A stretch of DNA of 64,000 nt from Fragilaria crotonensis (lineage: Eukaryota > Bacillariophyta > Fragilariophyceae > Fragilariales > Fragilariaceae): NCBI GenBank assembly GCA_022925895.1, contig JAKSYS010000135.1, positions 1-64,000 on the forward strand, in the 5' to 3' direction. Each line of letters begins with the position of its first letter. The first letter of the stretch is position 1. Made by a program: the position numbers and the translations under genes. Under the pieces are notes generated by a model. The model was not told the origin of the DNA. It saw nothing but the letters and a program-made list of their open reading frames with translations, and did no database searches. Shown one piece after another: positions 1 through 8,091 of this stretch.

Positions 1-446
1 AAGAAATCATTTGCGAGGCAGAGCGTAATGCTCCTAAAAAAGGGTATTTGGAGTTACTTGCCCAACCAGCCATCAAAAGACCATAAACACCTAACGCTGA
101 TGTAGCTAGTAAGTATAAAACACCTACATTTATATCAGTAAGTACTATTTTTCTGAAAAGGTATAACAGCCCAACCTACTAAACTTAATATAAAAGTTAC
201 AGTAGGTGCTAATAAAAACATAATAATATTTGATGTGCCTGGTAAAGTAGTTTCTTTTACAAATAATTTCAAACCATCAGCTAAAGGTTGAAACAAACCT
301 ACAAATCCTATAACATTCGGACCTTTTCGTCTTTGAATGATGCCCATTATTTTACGTTCCGCTATAGTAAAATACGCAACGGCTATCAACAAAGGAATAA
401 TAATTAATAATATTTTTAATAAAATAGCTAAAATTAATTTAATCAT
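1..446 (-). CDS. nad1: NADH dehydrogenase subunit 1 (5' part; gene continues beyond the left edge)
   Basis: Membrane subunit of complex I at the quinone-binding interface of the inner membrane. The first about 95 residues include the classic subunit 1 stretch [16 protein letters not shown] and hydrophobic segments. At about 160 a short A-run breaks the frame; the downstream frame continues as [20 protein letters not shown] and [19 protein letters not shown], which is subunit 1 sequence, up to the window edge. The ATG at 446 gives a normal N-terminus. It is the last gene of the minus-strand run after rpl5 and three tRNAs. The break is probably a homopolymer error. Confidence 0.95.
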
Positions 447-458
447 TTTTTAATATAA

Positions 459-530
459 AAGCTAAAATCGGACTCGAACCGATATTTAAAGATTTGCAAT
501 CTAACACATTACCGATTATGTTATTTAGCT
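459..530 (-). tRNA. trnC: tRNA-Cys(GCA)
   Basis: Cloverleaf with a perfect 7-bp acceptor (AGCTAAA/TTTAGCT), T-arm ATCGG-TTCGAGT-CCGAT and anticodon loop TTGCAAA. First of three adjacent tRNAs between rpl5 and nad1. Confidence 0.9.
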
Positions 531-546
531 TAATGTATTTATTTAG

Positions 547-630
547 AGGATAAGGTAGGATTCGAACCCACGGTATTTTAAATACAATAGTTTTCAAAAC
601 TAACGCCTTAAACCACTCGACCACTTATCC
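547..630 (-). tRNA. trnS: tRNA-Ser(TGA)
   Basis: Class II tRNA with a long variable arm, perfect acceptor GGATAAG/CTTATCC and anticodon loop TTTGAAA (anticodon TGA). Confidence 0.92.
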
Positions 631-640
631 GATATGATTT

Positions 641-715
641 AAGCAAAAAAAGGGATTCGAACCCTTAACTTTAATCTTGGCAAGATTACACTCTACCAAT
701 TGAGTTACATTTGCT
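641..715 (-). tRNA. trnG: tRNA-Gly(GCC)
   Basis: Cloverleaf with anticodon stem TAATC/GATTA around loop TTGCCAA, T-arm AAGGG-TTCGAAT-CCCTT, and an acceptor with one mismatch. It abuts or slightly overlaps the 3' end of rpl5. Confidence 0.9.
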
Positions 716-1257
716 AGACTTTTTGTAAGACCTGTTGGAAATTTAAACGAATTTAATAAAAAAAAAAGTTCTTCGTTTGTTATTGAATTCGTTATGAACG
801 TCACTTGGAGATTTTTTAATAAATTAAATACAAGATAGTTTTTTTCTAACTCTTTAAAGATCATAATATTTTCAAAATTGTATGTTAAAGTATTATTATA
901 GAACGTTTTTTTTAATAAAATTCTACTTTTTAGACGAGGCAATACTTCTAGAAGTAATTTAGATAAAAATTTATACATCGAAGTTTTTACAAGTATAACC
1001 TTACACCCAACAGGATTTCCTTTTCTAATTTTTAATACTATATTTGATTGTTTCGATATGGTCAATTTACCCTTTTTTGTTGTAATTAACTGTAAAAATA
1101 ACAAAGATGTTGATAATTTTTTTAATTCAGAAGTTTTACACCCAAAATTTAAAACAATTTTTTTTAGTTTTGGGATCTCTTTTATATTTTTATAATTATA
1201 TCTGTTAATTAAATCGTATTTTATAATATTATTGTAATAATATTCTAGAAAACTCAT
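714..1257 (-). CDS. rpl5: Ribosomal protein L5
   Basis: Large-subunit protein that binds 5S rRNA in bacteria-type ribosomes. It contains PKLKKIVLNFG, TISKQSNIVLKIRKGNPVGC and the C-terminal F-PTGL motif typical of L5. I chose ATG 1257 (MSFLEYYYNN), because the longer frame from 1302 would overlap rpl14. The uninterrupted frame runs on into trnG; removing one A from the run just before (or adding two) gives a TAG at 714-716, so the true end is probably there. It follows rpl14 in S10/spc-operon order. Confidence 0.92.
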
Positions 1258-1273
1258 TGCTTTATAGTTTTGG

Positions 1274-1651
1274 TTAGGCAAATCCTGCAGATATGCTTGC
1301 AAATTTCATATACTTTGTTTTTAGATTTTTCGATACTGGTCCAATTATACGTGTTGCTATAGGATTGTTTTGTTTATTAAGCAAACTTATGGCATTATCA
1401 TTGAAAAAAGTAAATGTTTCTTCTTTGTTTTTAACACGATTTTTTGTACGTAGTATTAATGCTTTATAAATCCCACCTTTTTTAACTTTAGATGTTTTTT
1501 TAGATTTATTTCGCAAATGACTAATAACTACTACAATAATGTCACCCGCACAAGCAAATCTTTTTTTAAAACCACCTAAAACTTTTATACATTTAGCTAT
1601 TTTAGCCCCAGAATTATCTGAAACTTTTAAAATCGTTTGTTGTTGAATCAT
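1274..1651 (-). CDS. rpl14: Ribosomal protein L14
   Basis: Intact 125-residue L14. It starts MIQQQTILKVSDNSGAK, which carries the family hallmark (Q-T-L-V-DNSGA), with CIKVLGG and later RIIGPVSKNL near the end. L14 sits at the subunit interface of the mitoribosome. It lies between trnR(UCG), on the opposite strand, and rpl5, with a 16-base gap to the chosen rpl5 start. Confidence 0.96.
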   Translation of the reverse strand: MIQQQTILKVSDNSGAKIAKCIKVLGGFKKRFACAGDIIVVVISHLRNKSKKTSKVKKGGIYKALILRTKNRVKNKEETFTFFNDNAISLLNKQNNPIATRIIGPVSKNLKTKYMKFASISAGFA

Positions 1652-1678
1652 TTTTTATATTAAATATTGTTTATAAAA

Positions 1679-1752
1679 GCGTTTATAACTCAATTGGATA
1701 GAGTTTCGGATTTCGGTCCCGACGGTTATAGGTTCAAATCCTATTAGACGTA
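1679..1752 (+). tRNA. trnR: tRNA-Arg(TCG)
   Basis: Plus-strand cloverleaf: acceptor GCGTTTA/TAGACGT (two G-U pairs), D-arm ACTC/GAGT, T-arm ATAGG-TTCAAAT-CCTAT, anticodon loop TTTCGGT (anticodon TCG). The base of the anticodon stem next to the loop is an A-C mismatch. One of the few plus-strand genes in the left block. Confidence 0.85.
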
Positions 1753-1755
1753 TCT

Positions 1756-2165
1756 TTAAAAAAACCATCTAAAAAAAATATATTTTTTTTTAGTTAGTGC
1801 TAGCTTATGCTTAGCTTCTTTGATCTTAAATAATTCGCTTTTTTTATTTGCAAACGCTACTATTTCGTCGAATAAATTTGTGCTTGGAATTTTAACAATA
1901 GATTTAATTCCCAAAGAGATTCTATTTTTTTGTTTTAACACGTAAGGAAATTCTCTTATACTTTTCCGTTTTCTTTTTTTTATTTGTCTCAATTGAATTA
2001 TAGGTGCGGAATTGACTACGGCCATCTTTATAATTTCTATGTTATTTTTCTTATTTTTTTTGCAAAATTTTTAAAGTTTTTAAAATTTATTTTCTAAAGA
2101 TGTTTATTCCGCTAACCATTAAGTGATTATATATATTTTTTTAAATTTACTTGTTTTTCTTTCAT
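1756..2165 (-). CDS. rps7: Ribosomal protein S7
   Basis: Small-subunit head protein. The open 89-residue part (1756-2025) has the S7 C-terminus: a basic REFPYVLKQKNRISLGIKSI region and an ending like AEANKAFAHYRW, here LALTKKKYIFFRW. Upstream, in shifting frames, are an N-terminal ATG at 2165, NHLMVSG and KIRKNNIEIIKMA, consistent with S7. At least two or three A/T-run indels break the gene. The start lies 10 bases after the rps12 stop, the usual bacterial str-operon order. Confidence 0.85.
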
Positions 2166-2175
2166 TTTAACTAAC

Positions 2176-2557
2176 TTATATATATTTGCTTAAATTCTTA
2201 GTACCATACTTTGATCTAGACGTTTTCTATTTTTCAACCCTAAAAGATCAAGCTTTCCTCTAATTAAATGATATTTTACTCCAGGTAAATCTTTTACTCT
2301 ACCTCCTTTAATTAAAACAGCAGAATAATCTTGTAAATTGTGACCTTCTCCTGGGATATATGCAGTAACTATTTTCTATTACTCATTAATCTTAATTTTA
2401 CTAATTTACGTAGTGCAGAATTCGGTTTTTTAGGAGTTCTTAAAAAAACTTTTAAGCATATACCTTTTTTTTGGGGGCATTTTTGTAAAGCAGGCGTTTT
2501 ATTTATTTTTGTTTTTGGTTTCCGTTTCATTCGGCATAATTGATTAATCGTTGGCAT
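2176..2557 (-). CDS. rps12: Ribosomal protein S12
   Basis: Decoding-centre protein. N-terminus MPTINQLCR with [18 protein letters not shown] and [12 protein letters not shown]; after a frame break near 2378 it continues [20 protein letters not shown] and [19 protein letters not shown], all S12 hallmarks. A second break near 2225 restores [14 protein letters not shown] and a TAA at 2176. Both breaks are one missing A in an A-run. The full length of about 127 residues is normal. Confidence 0.95.
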
Positions 2558-2564
2558 TTTATTT

Positions 2565-3395
2565 TTAACTTATATAAACTAAAAAAAACAGAGTTTTAAA
2601 AAAAGCTTCTTTAAAAAAATTTTCATTATCGATAATAGGAATATCAATATCAATATCAATGACAATTAGTCCTATGATGGCTAACGCTAACAAAAAACAT
2701 ATAAATAATTTTTTTACGACTAGTTTTATTATCAATGCCAAATTTTTTGAAAAATTATAAAGCAGATAATTATAAATTAAGTAATTAGGTAAAAAAATGG
2801 AAAACACTATAATAAATAAAATTGTTATAGTAAAAAAGAGCCTAAAAAAAACCAAAAAATCAAGCCAAAGATAAGTTTTAAAAAAAACATATTTGAATAA
2901 AAAAAATAAAACACTAAAAACTATTTTATCGTTTAAAGGTAAATATATTATTTGAACCAATTTGACTTTTGCCCAACGAATTCCTATATGAATCCATTTT
3001 AAATAATTATTGGAGGAAATTCGTTTAACTACTTTAAATTTTAGTGAGTAATGTTTAATAAAAATTAATAAATACACACAGAAAAGTATTAAAAAAGTTC
3101 CAAATTCTAAAATCGATAATATATGTATATTTGTAAAAAAATATTTCAATATAAATATTATTTGTGTAAGAATGTTATATCTAAAATCGTGCTCTGAAAT
3201 AAATTTTTTAGCTCCAGTTAAATTATATTTAGGTTTTACATATTCTTGATATAGCCAACCGGCAATTGCTTCAGGATAAGTTAAATACCTAGCACTAGTT
3301 GTGATATTTCTATAATAACATTCATTTTTAAATAATTTATAAAAACTTTCTTCAAAGTTAACGCTAAACAAATAACCTAATAAAAGTGTCCACAT
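2565..3395 (-). CDS. Unidentified mitochondrial membrane protein (276 aa)
   Basis: An intact 276-codon frame from ATG 3395 ending 8 bases before rps12, in the same direction, so probably co-transcribed. The first about 90 residues are mixed and contain [20 protein letters not shown]. The rest is strongly hydrophobic, with candidate membrane segments near residues 92-112, 155-172, 178-215 and 230-250. I do not recognise a family; it lacks TatC, NAD or ATP-synthase signatures. That it stays open among frameshifted neighbours supports it being a real gene. It could be a fast-evolving ochrophyte mitochondrial ORF. Confidence 0.6.
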   Translation of the reverse strand: MWTLLLGYLFSVNFEESFYKLFKNECYYRNITTSARYLTYPEAIAGWLYQEYVKPKYNLTGAKKFISEHDFRYNILTQIIFILKYFFTNIHILSILEFGTFLILFCVYLLIFIKHYSLKFKVVKRISSNNYLKWIHIGIRWAKVKLVQIIYLPLNDKIVFSVLFFLFKYVFFKTYLWLDFLVFFRLFFTITILFIIVFSIFLPNYLIYNYLLYNFSKNLALIIKLVVKKLFICFLLALAIIGLIVIDIDIDIPIIDNENFFKEAFFKTLFFLVYIS

Positions 3396-3409
3396 TTTCT
3401 TTTAATAAT

Positions 3410-3491
3410 TACCAAAAAAGGGACTTGAACCCTTACTCTGTAAAGAACTAGAACCTAAACCTAGCATGTCTACCAATTCCATCATTTTGGT
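3410..3491 (-). tRNA. trnL: tRNA-Leu(TAG)
   Basis: Class II tRNA with perfect acceptor ACCAAAA/TTTTGGT, D-arm with AATTGGTAGAC, anticodon arm CTAGG-TTTAGGT-TCTAG (anticodon TAG), and a long variable arm. Confidence 0.92.
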
Positions 3492-3495
3492 TTTT

Positions 3496-3577
3496 TACTC
3501 ATTATCGGACTTGAACCGATACTCTATATAGAATCAAATTTTAAGTCTGACGTGTCTACCAATTCCACCAAATGAGT
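3496..3577 (-). tRNA. trnL: tRNA-Leu(TAA)
   Basis: Class II tRNA with perfect acceptor ACTCATT/AATGAGT, T-arm ATCGG-TTCAAGT-CCGAT and anticodon loop CTTAAAA (anticodon TAA). It sits directly beside the other tRNA-Leu. Confidence 0.92.
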
Positions 3578-3587
3578 CTAATTTGTA

Positions 3588-3826
3588 ATGCCGCAGTTTG
3601 ATATACTAACATTAAGTTCTCAAATTTTTAGTTTATTAATAAGTTTATATTTGTTCTATTATTTTAATATCACGAATACGATCTTATATTACACTGAAAT
3701 TAAAAAATATAGAACTAAGAAATTAGTGAAAAATAATATAACCATTGAAAACACACATACAAGTTTAAGTAATAATTTTTGGTTGCTTAAAAGTAGTTAT
3801 AAAACGTTTTGTAGTTATTACTTTAA
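3588..3826 (+). CDS. atp8: ATP synthase F0 subunit 8
   Basis: Small membrane subunit of the F0 sector. The N-terminus MPQFDILTLSSQIF matches the MPQ(L/F)D start of the family, followed by one hydrophobic segment (residues 12-30) and a basic, variable tail. The open frame runs into trnA; one extra T in the run at 3822-3824 gives a TAA at about 3826, just before trnA, so the true end is probably there (about 80 residues). The only protein gene on plus in the left block. Confidence 0.9.
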
Positions 3827-3827
3827 A

Positions 3828-3900
3828 GGGGATATAACTCAATTGGTAGAGTGTATGCTTTGCAAGCATAAAGTTATCGGTTCAAATCCGATTATCTCCA
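3828..3900 (+). tRNA. trnA: tRNA-Ala(TGC)
   Basis: Cloverleaf with acceptor GGGGATA/TATCTCC, anticodon arm TATGC-TTTGCAA-GCATA (anticodon TGC) and T-arm ATCGG-TTCAAAT-CCGAT. Immediately downstream of atp8 on the same strand. Confidence 0.92.
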
Positions 3901-3910
3901 TTCAATAAAA

Positions 3911-3982
3911 CTCTTCAGGCTGGATTTGAACCAACGACCTGGTGGTTAACAGCCACACGCTCTACCTCTGAGCTACTGAAGA
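3911..3982 (-). tRNA. trnN: tRNA-Asn(GTT)
   Basis: Perfect acceptor TCTTCAG/CTGAAGA, D-arm GCTC/GAGC and anticodon loop CTGTTAA (anticodon GTT). Confidence 0.92.
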
Positions 3983-4016
3983 ATGTTATTAACACAAGAA
4001 CTTTACCGGCAATATC

Positions 4017-4726
4017 TTAATAAAAGTAGATATTAGGGAAAAATGGAAATAAATTAGAGAGACTTTTAAGTTCTATTTTTCCATTAAGAATGATTTCAAA
4101 AGTTTTATAATTAATACTTAAATATTTCGGAGGTAAAGGCCATATGAACGCGATACGTGTATTGGCAATTATCAAAGGTATCACTTTATCATTAATTTCT
4201 ATTAAATCTCCTTGTTTTAAAGTAAAAGATTTATTTGTAATTGTATTACCGTTGACTTTAATATGTTTATGTATTATTAATTGTTGAGCATTTCTAACAC
4301 TCGGTACAAAATGTGATCTATATAAAATAACATCTAATCTTTTTCAATTAAACTTAAAAATGAAAGATTAAGATTTACATATTTGTTCAACATTTTTTTG
4401 TTTTGTACTATCAAATTTACCTGTTTTTTCAAGTAATTTTTAAGAAAATTACCGTAAAAAAACTGGTTCTTTTTATTATGTAATACTGATTTATATCGCC
4501 GTTTAAATGGGTTATGAAACTTAGGCAAATAGTATCTGTCTAAATCGTAAGCCCTAAAATTTTTTTTTCGAGTATTTCGTTGACGATCTATAAATGCAAT
4601 TAATTTCTCCCATTTTTTTTTTTTAAATTTTAAATAATATAAACGCCTTCGAAATTGTACATTTGTTCTTAATGCTATAAATTTTTTATACAAGGGTTTA
4701 TGCCTTCGATTTTTTACTTTATACAT
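4017..4726 (-). CDS. rps4: Ribosomal protein S4
   Basis: 16S rRNA-binding assembly protein. The open N-terminal part (4334-4726) is very basic. After one missing A near 4335 the frame continues RLDVILYRSHFVPSVRNAQQ and then LIIHKHIKVNGNTITNKSFT, the S4 RNA-binding fold, followed by a C-terminus ending FPNIYFY and TAA at 4017. Total about 236 residues. The start overlaps the end of rps2 by 13 bases. Confidence 0.93.
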
Positions 4727-5312
4727 TTTTTAACTTTTCGGTATTTAATCCTACGATTCTTTTTTAATATTGGCGTTAAGAGTAATGAAAAAAAATTTCT
4801 CTTTAATTTCGCAAAATTTGTTAACTCACCAGGTATATGATAAAAACTACTTTCAGTCATCTTCATTTCATCTGTTGTTAAAATTACCATAGGGATTTTC
4901 CATTTTAATGATTCTTTTTTTAATAAGGGTAAAAGTAATTTTGAATTGACTACTACAATTAAATTGAACTCTTTTTTTAGTAAAATTTGATTTTTAGCCA
5001 GTTCTAAATACCCATAAGTTCTAAATTTATTTGTAAACAAATTTCTAGTATGATAAGAGTCAGGTAAGAATGAATGTTTAGTTTTTTTAATTTATGTTTA
5101 TATTGATTTTGAATTTTTGAGGAATACCTATAAAAAGTATTTTTTTTATTTTGTTGATATAACTAATAATATATAAAGCTTTTTAAAAAATACTGAGTTG
5201 ATCAATTTTTCTTTTTAAATTAAATTGCTCTGAATATTTTTGAAGTATTTTTAATTTAATTAATTCAAATTTTAGGAATTTTGAGCTTAAATTATATGAT
5301 TTTTAATTTCAT
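4714..5312 (-). CDS. rps2: Ribosomal protein S2
   Basis: The open C-terminal 108 residues show the S2 motif NLIVVVNSKLLLPLLKKESL, then WKIPMVIL and IPGE. Upstream shifted frames give FELIKLKILQKYSEQFNLKR, KKILFIGIPQKF and LPDSYHTRN, matching the S2 N-terminal half. At least three A/T-run indels interrupt it. The best start is ATG 5312, which overlaps the last 26 bases of rpl6; this start is inferred. Confidence 0.82.
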
Positions 5313-5879
5313 TAGACTTTTTTCCTTCTTTCAACCTAATTTTTTCGTTTTCATATAAAATACCTTTCCCTTTATAAGGCTCTGGAAATTTATATAAACG
5401 AATAGTTGCTGCTGCTTGAGTAACAAAATAATAAGAAGTACCAAATATATAGATATATATATATTTAAAAGGAGTTACTTTTACTGTATTTGGTATTTTA
5501 TAAAATATAGAATGGCTAAATCCTAATTTAAACTGTAAAAGTTGTCCTTCGTATTTAGCAACAGGAAAAACTTTATAACCTACGCCTATAAATCTTATTT
5601 TTTATACAATACTACTGAAATCTCTAATATAATCTGTTTTAAATATGCCACAGTAGTTCCACACAATGCTCGCAGTGTTTTTTCTATTATCCGAAAGATT
5701 TTCACTTTGTATTTTCGTTACGTATATATAATTACTTTTGTCTGTTAAAAAAGTTTAAGTTTTAATTTTAGAATTTTTCGTCCTAAAGGACCTATTAATA
5801 CTATGAAGTTTTGTTCTGTATAATATATTGTTTTAATATCTTTAGGTATTTTAACACTAAATTTTTTAGAAAATTTCAT
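5287..5879 (-). CDS. rpl6: Ribosomal protein L6
   Basis: Large-subunit protein near the sarcin-ricin loop. Assembled over frame breaks it runs from ATG 5879 (MKFSKKFSVKIPKDIKTIYY) through LIGPLGRK and RFIGVGYKVFPVAKYEGQLL to the L6 C-terminal signature IRLYKFPEPYKGKGILY and a stop at 5287. Several T/A-run indels are needed. It is 12 bases downstream of the rps8 stop. Confidence 0.88.
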
Positions 5880-5890
5880 TTTAATCCTGT

Positions 5891-6277
5891 TTATTTTATA
5901 ATAAGAAAAGGCTCTCCACCAAGTTTTAACTTTTTACAACTATTTAAAGTCTTTAATCCTTTATGCGTCGATATAACTAAAAATGTTTTACTCGAATCGA
6001 TTTTCCAAATCTGTTTTAAAGAATAATAAACTCTAAAACCTGGTTTTGATATTGGTTTTAGTGTTTGAATGACCGGCTTCTTATTATTGTATTTTAAAAA
6101 AATTCTTAATTTAGTAGTATCTTCATTTTCTACTTTATAACCTAAAATAAAACCTTCATCCCATAAAACATTTAAAATATATTCGCAAATTTTTTTTTTT
6201 TTTTGTGTCACAAAAGCTTTTTTTGCTAACTGTCCGTTTTGAATATTAGCAAACATATTCCATAATAGATTTTTCAT
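5891..6277 (-). CDS. rps8: Ribosomal protein S8
   Basis: Intact 128-residue S8, a 16S rRNA-binding protein. N-terminus MKNLLWNMFANIQNGQLAKK, then ICEYILNVLWDEGFILGY and the C-terminal STHKGL...LGGEPFLII, which aligns with the family ending STS-G-(L/M)-GGE-L-I. Followed by rpl6 as in the bacterial spc operon. Confidence 0.95.
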   Translation of the reverse strand: MKNLLWNMFANIQNGQLAKKAFVTQKKKKICEYILNVLWDEGFILGYKVENEDTTKLRIFLKYNNKKPVIQTLKPISKPGFRVYYSLKQIWKIDSSKTFLVISTHKGLKTLNSCKKLKLGGEPFLIIK

Positions 6278-6282
6278 ATTTG

Positions 6283-6355
6283 TGTCTAAAGACAGATTCG
6301 AACTACCGACACAAGGATTTTCAGTCCTTTGCTCTACCTGCTGAGCTATTTAGAC
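6283..6355 (-). tRNA. trnF: tRNA-Phe(GAA)
   Basis: Perfect acceptor GTCTAAA/TTTAGAC, anticodon arm AAGGA-CTGAAAA-TCCTT (anticodon GAA). It lies between rps10 and rps8. Confidence 0.93.
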
Positions 6356-6359
6356 TGTT

Positions 6360-6869
6360 TTAAAAACAGGATTTTCCATACAAACCTAGATATATTAAAT
6401 ATAATTTAATTTGTTCAACTCTACTAAAAGCACTATAAGTCTTCCTCTTTTTTTTTAATTTCAAACTTTTTCTCTTTTTTTTTTTAGAAACAATTCTAAT
6501 TTTTTTTGATTTTAAATTATAACTAGAGATATCTTTTTTTGATATAGAATTAATTATAAATTTTAATTTTATTTCTATGTCCGAAAAAGATATTGTTTTT
6601 ATTTTTTTTAAAATAATTAAAATCTTTAATATTTGCTGTGATTTTATATTCACATATTTTACAAATAAATTGTACTCGAATTGTTCTTGCGCACTTTTAT
6701 TTACATGAGGTGATCTCAAAATCGTAAATACTTTTTAAACCTTTTATGCTGAAAAACTTTTAAAATTTTATTTAATTTTAACTCTTCAGTCTTGGTTAAA
6801 GTTTTGAAAATACGTAAAAAGATTTTAAAGAATTATAATTTTTGATCTTATCGCTATATTTAAATACAT
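6360..6869 (-). CDS. rps10: Ribosomal protein S10
   Basis: The open C-terminal 119 residues begin at the conserved RSPHVNKSAQEQFEYN block of S10. Upstream, after frame repair at A-runs, the N-terminus reads MYLNIAIRSKNYNSLKSFL and then KTLTKTEELKLNKI from ATG 6869. The C-terminal half is unusually Lys-rich and longer than bacterial S10, as in other stramenopile mitochondria. About 170 residues in total. Confidence 0.88.
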
Positions 6870-6928
6870 ACGTCTTTTAAATTACGATAATTAATGTAAA
6901 TGAACACTATCATTTAGATAGATACACG

Positions 6929-7657
6929 TTAAAATTGTAAAACATATGCTTGTATTAATGCGACACAGAGCTCTAAACCCATTAAAATAACTAATAAAAA
7001 TAGAGGAACTAAATGAATCATTGCTACTAGATCTTCCAGTAATAACATACTCCAAGCGAAACCTACAATAACTTTTAAAAGAGTGTGACCTGCCATTAAA
7101 TTAATAAATAATCGAACCCCTAAACTTACAGGTTTTGCTATATAAGAAACAAACTCTATTGGAACTAATACTAGTGCTAATGCTATTGTTGAATTTGCTG
7201 GAATTATAAGGGATAACATTTTTAAACTATGCTTTTTAAATCCAATAACATTTATACCAATAAAAATAGAAAAAGAAAGAGTAAAAGTAACAATAATATG
7301 GCTTGTAACCGTAAAACTATAAGGAATTAAACCGATTAGATTATTAAAAATAATAAAAATAAAGATCATAGATATATAAGGAAAATATTTTCACCTTCAA
7401 TATTAACATTATCAAACAATAATTGAGAAACTACGTCATAAAGAGTTTCTACACAAACTTGCCAACTATTAGGTATTAAAAAAAAGCTGTTTGATTTGTT
7501 ATATTTTGTTTTATACTAAAATAGTAAACAATACTAATAAAAAACCTAATGTTAAAATATTAATAACTAAAAAATTGGTAACAGATAAGTCTAGCCCTAA
7601 AAAAACTAAAGGTAACAACTTGATAATTTGAAATTGCTCTAACGGTGTTAATAACAT
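6929..7657 (-). CDS. atp6: ATP synthase F0 subunit a (subunit 6)
   Basis: Proton-channel subunit of ATP synthase. The open 146-residue part holds FNNLIGLIPYSFTVTSHI, the conserved ...RLFINLMAGHTLL helix with its essential Arg, and a C-terminal GLELCVALIQAYVL. The N-terminal part, broken by homopolymer indels, starts MLLTPLEQFQIIKLLPL at ATG 7657 and contains NSWQVCVETLYDVV. Total about 243 residues, a normal length. Confidence 0.94.
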
Positions 7658-7747
7658 ATAAAAGTATATTTACTTTTCATTAAAAATTATTATATGTGAA
7701 TGATAATCTCAAAAACAAAGTTGTTTTAAGAAGATTACCGTAAAGTT

Positions 7748-8091
7748 TTAATTTTTATTGTTTTGTTTTTTTAGTAGACCAAATTCGAGCAATTTAGTCT
7801 CAATAAAACCTACAACAGGAATCAAAAAAATAAAGAATAAAAAATAATAGGCAGTTGCTAATTGACCAATAAGAATATAAGTATTTTTAATAGGTTTTTG
7901 GCCTACCCAAGTTAAAATAATAAAATCAGTGACTAATAACCAATAACATATTTTAAAGATAGGTCTGTAATTAGTACTTTTTATTTTTGATGTGTTTGTA
8001 AATGGTATAATAAATAATACTAACAAAGCCCCTACCATAGCAGATACACCACCTACTTTATCAGGAATTGACCTTAGAATCGCATAAAAAG
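7748..8091 (-). CDS. cob: Cytochrome b, exon 2
   Basis: C-terminal 115 residues of cytochrome b of complex III. The first coding bases (CTTTTTATG at 8091) join the last C of exon 1 to give the invariant P-FYAILRSIPDKVGG motif. Hydrophobic helices follow. The intron side ends CCCTAT, i.e. AY as expected for group II. The upstream open frame beginning MKARFWF is intron sequence. Confidence 0.93.

Noticed and set aside
625-713. Extended C-terminus of rpl5 through trnG
   Set aside because: The extra residues are the tRNA sequence translated; L5 homology ends at PTGL.
3827-3908. Extended C-terminus of atp8 through trnA
   Set aside because: The open frame reads across the tRNA; one T in a run restores a stop before it.
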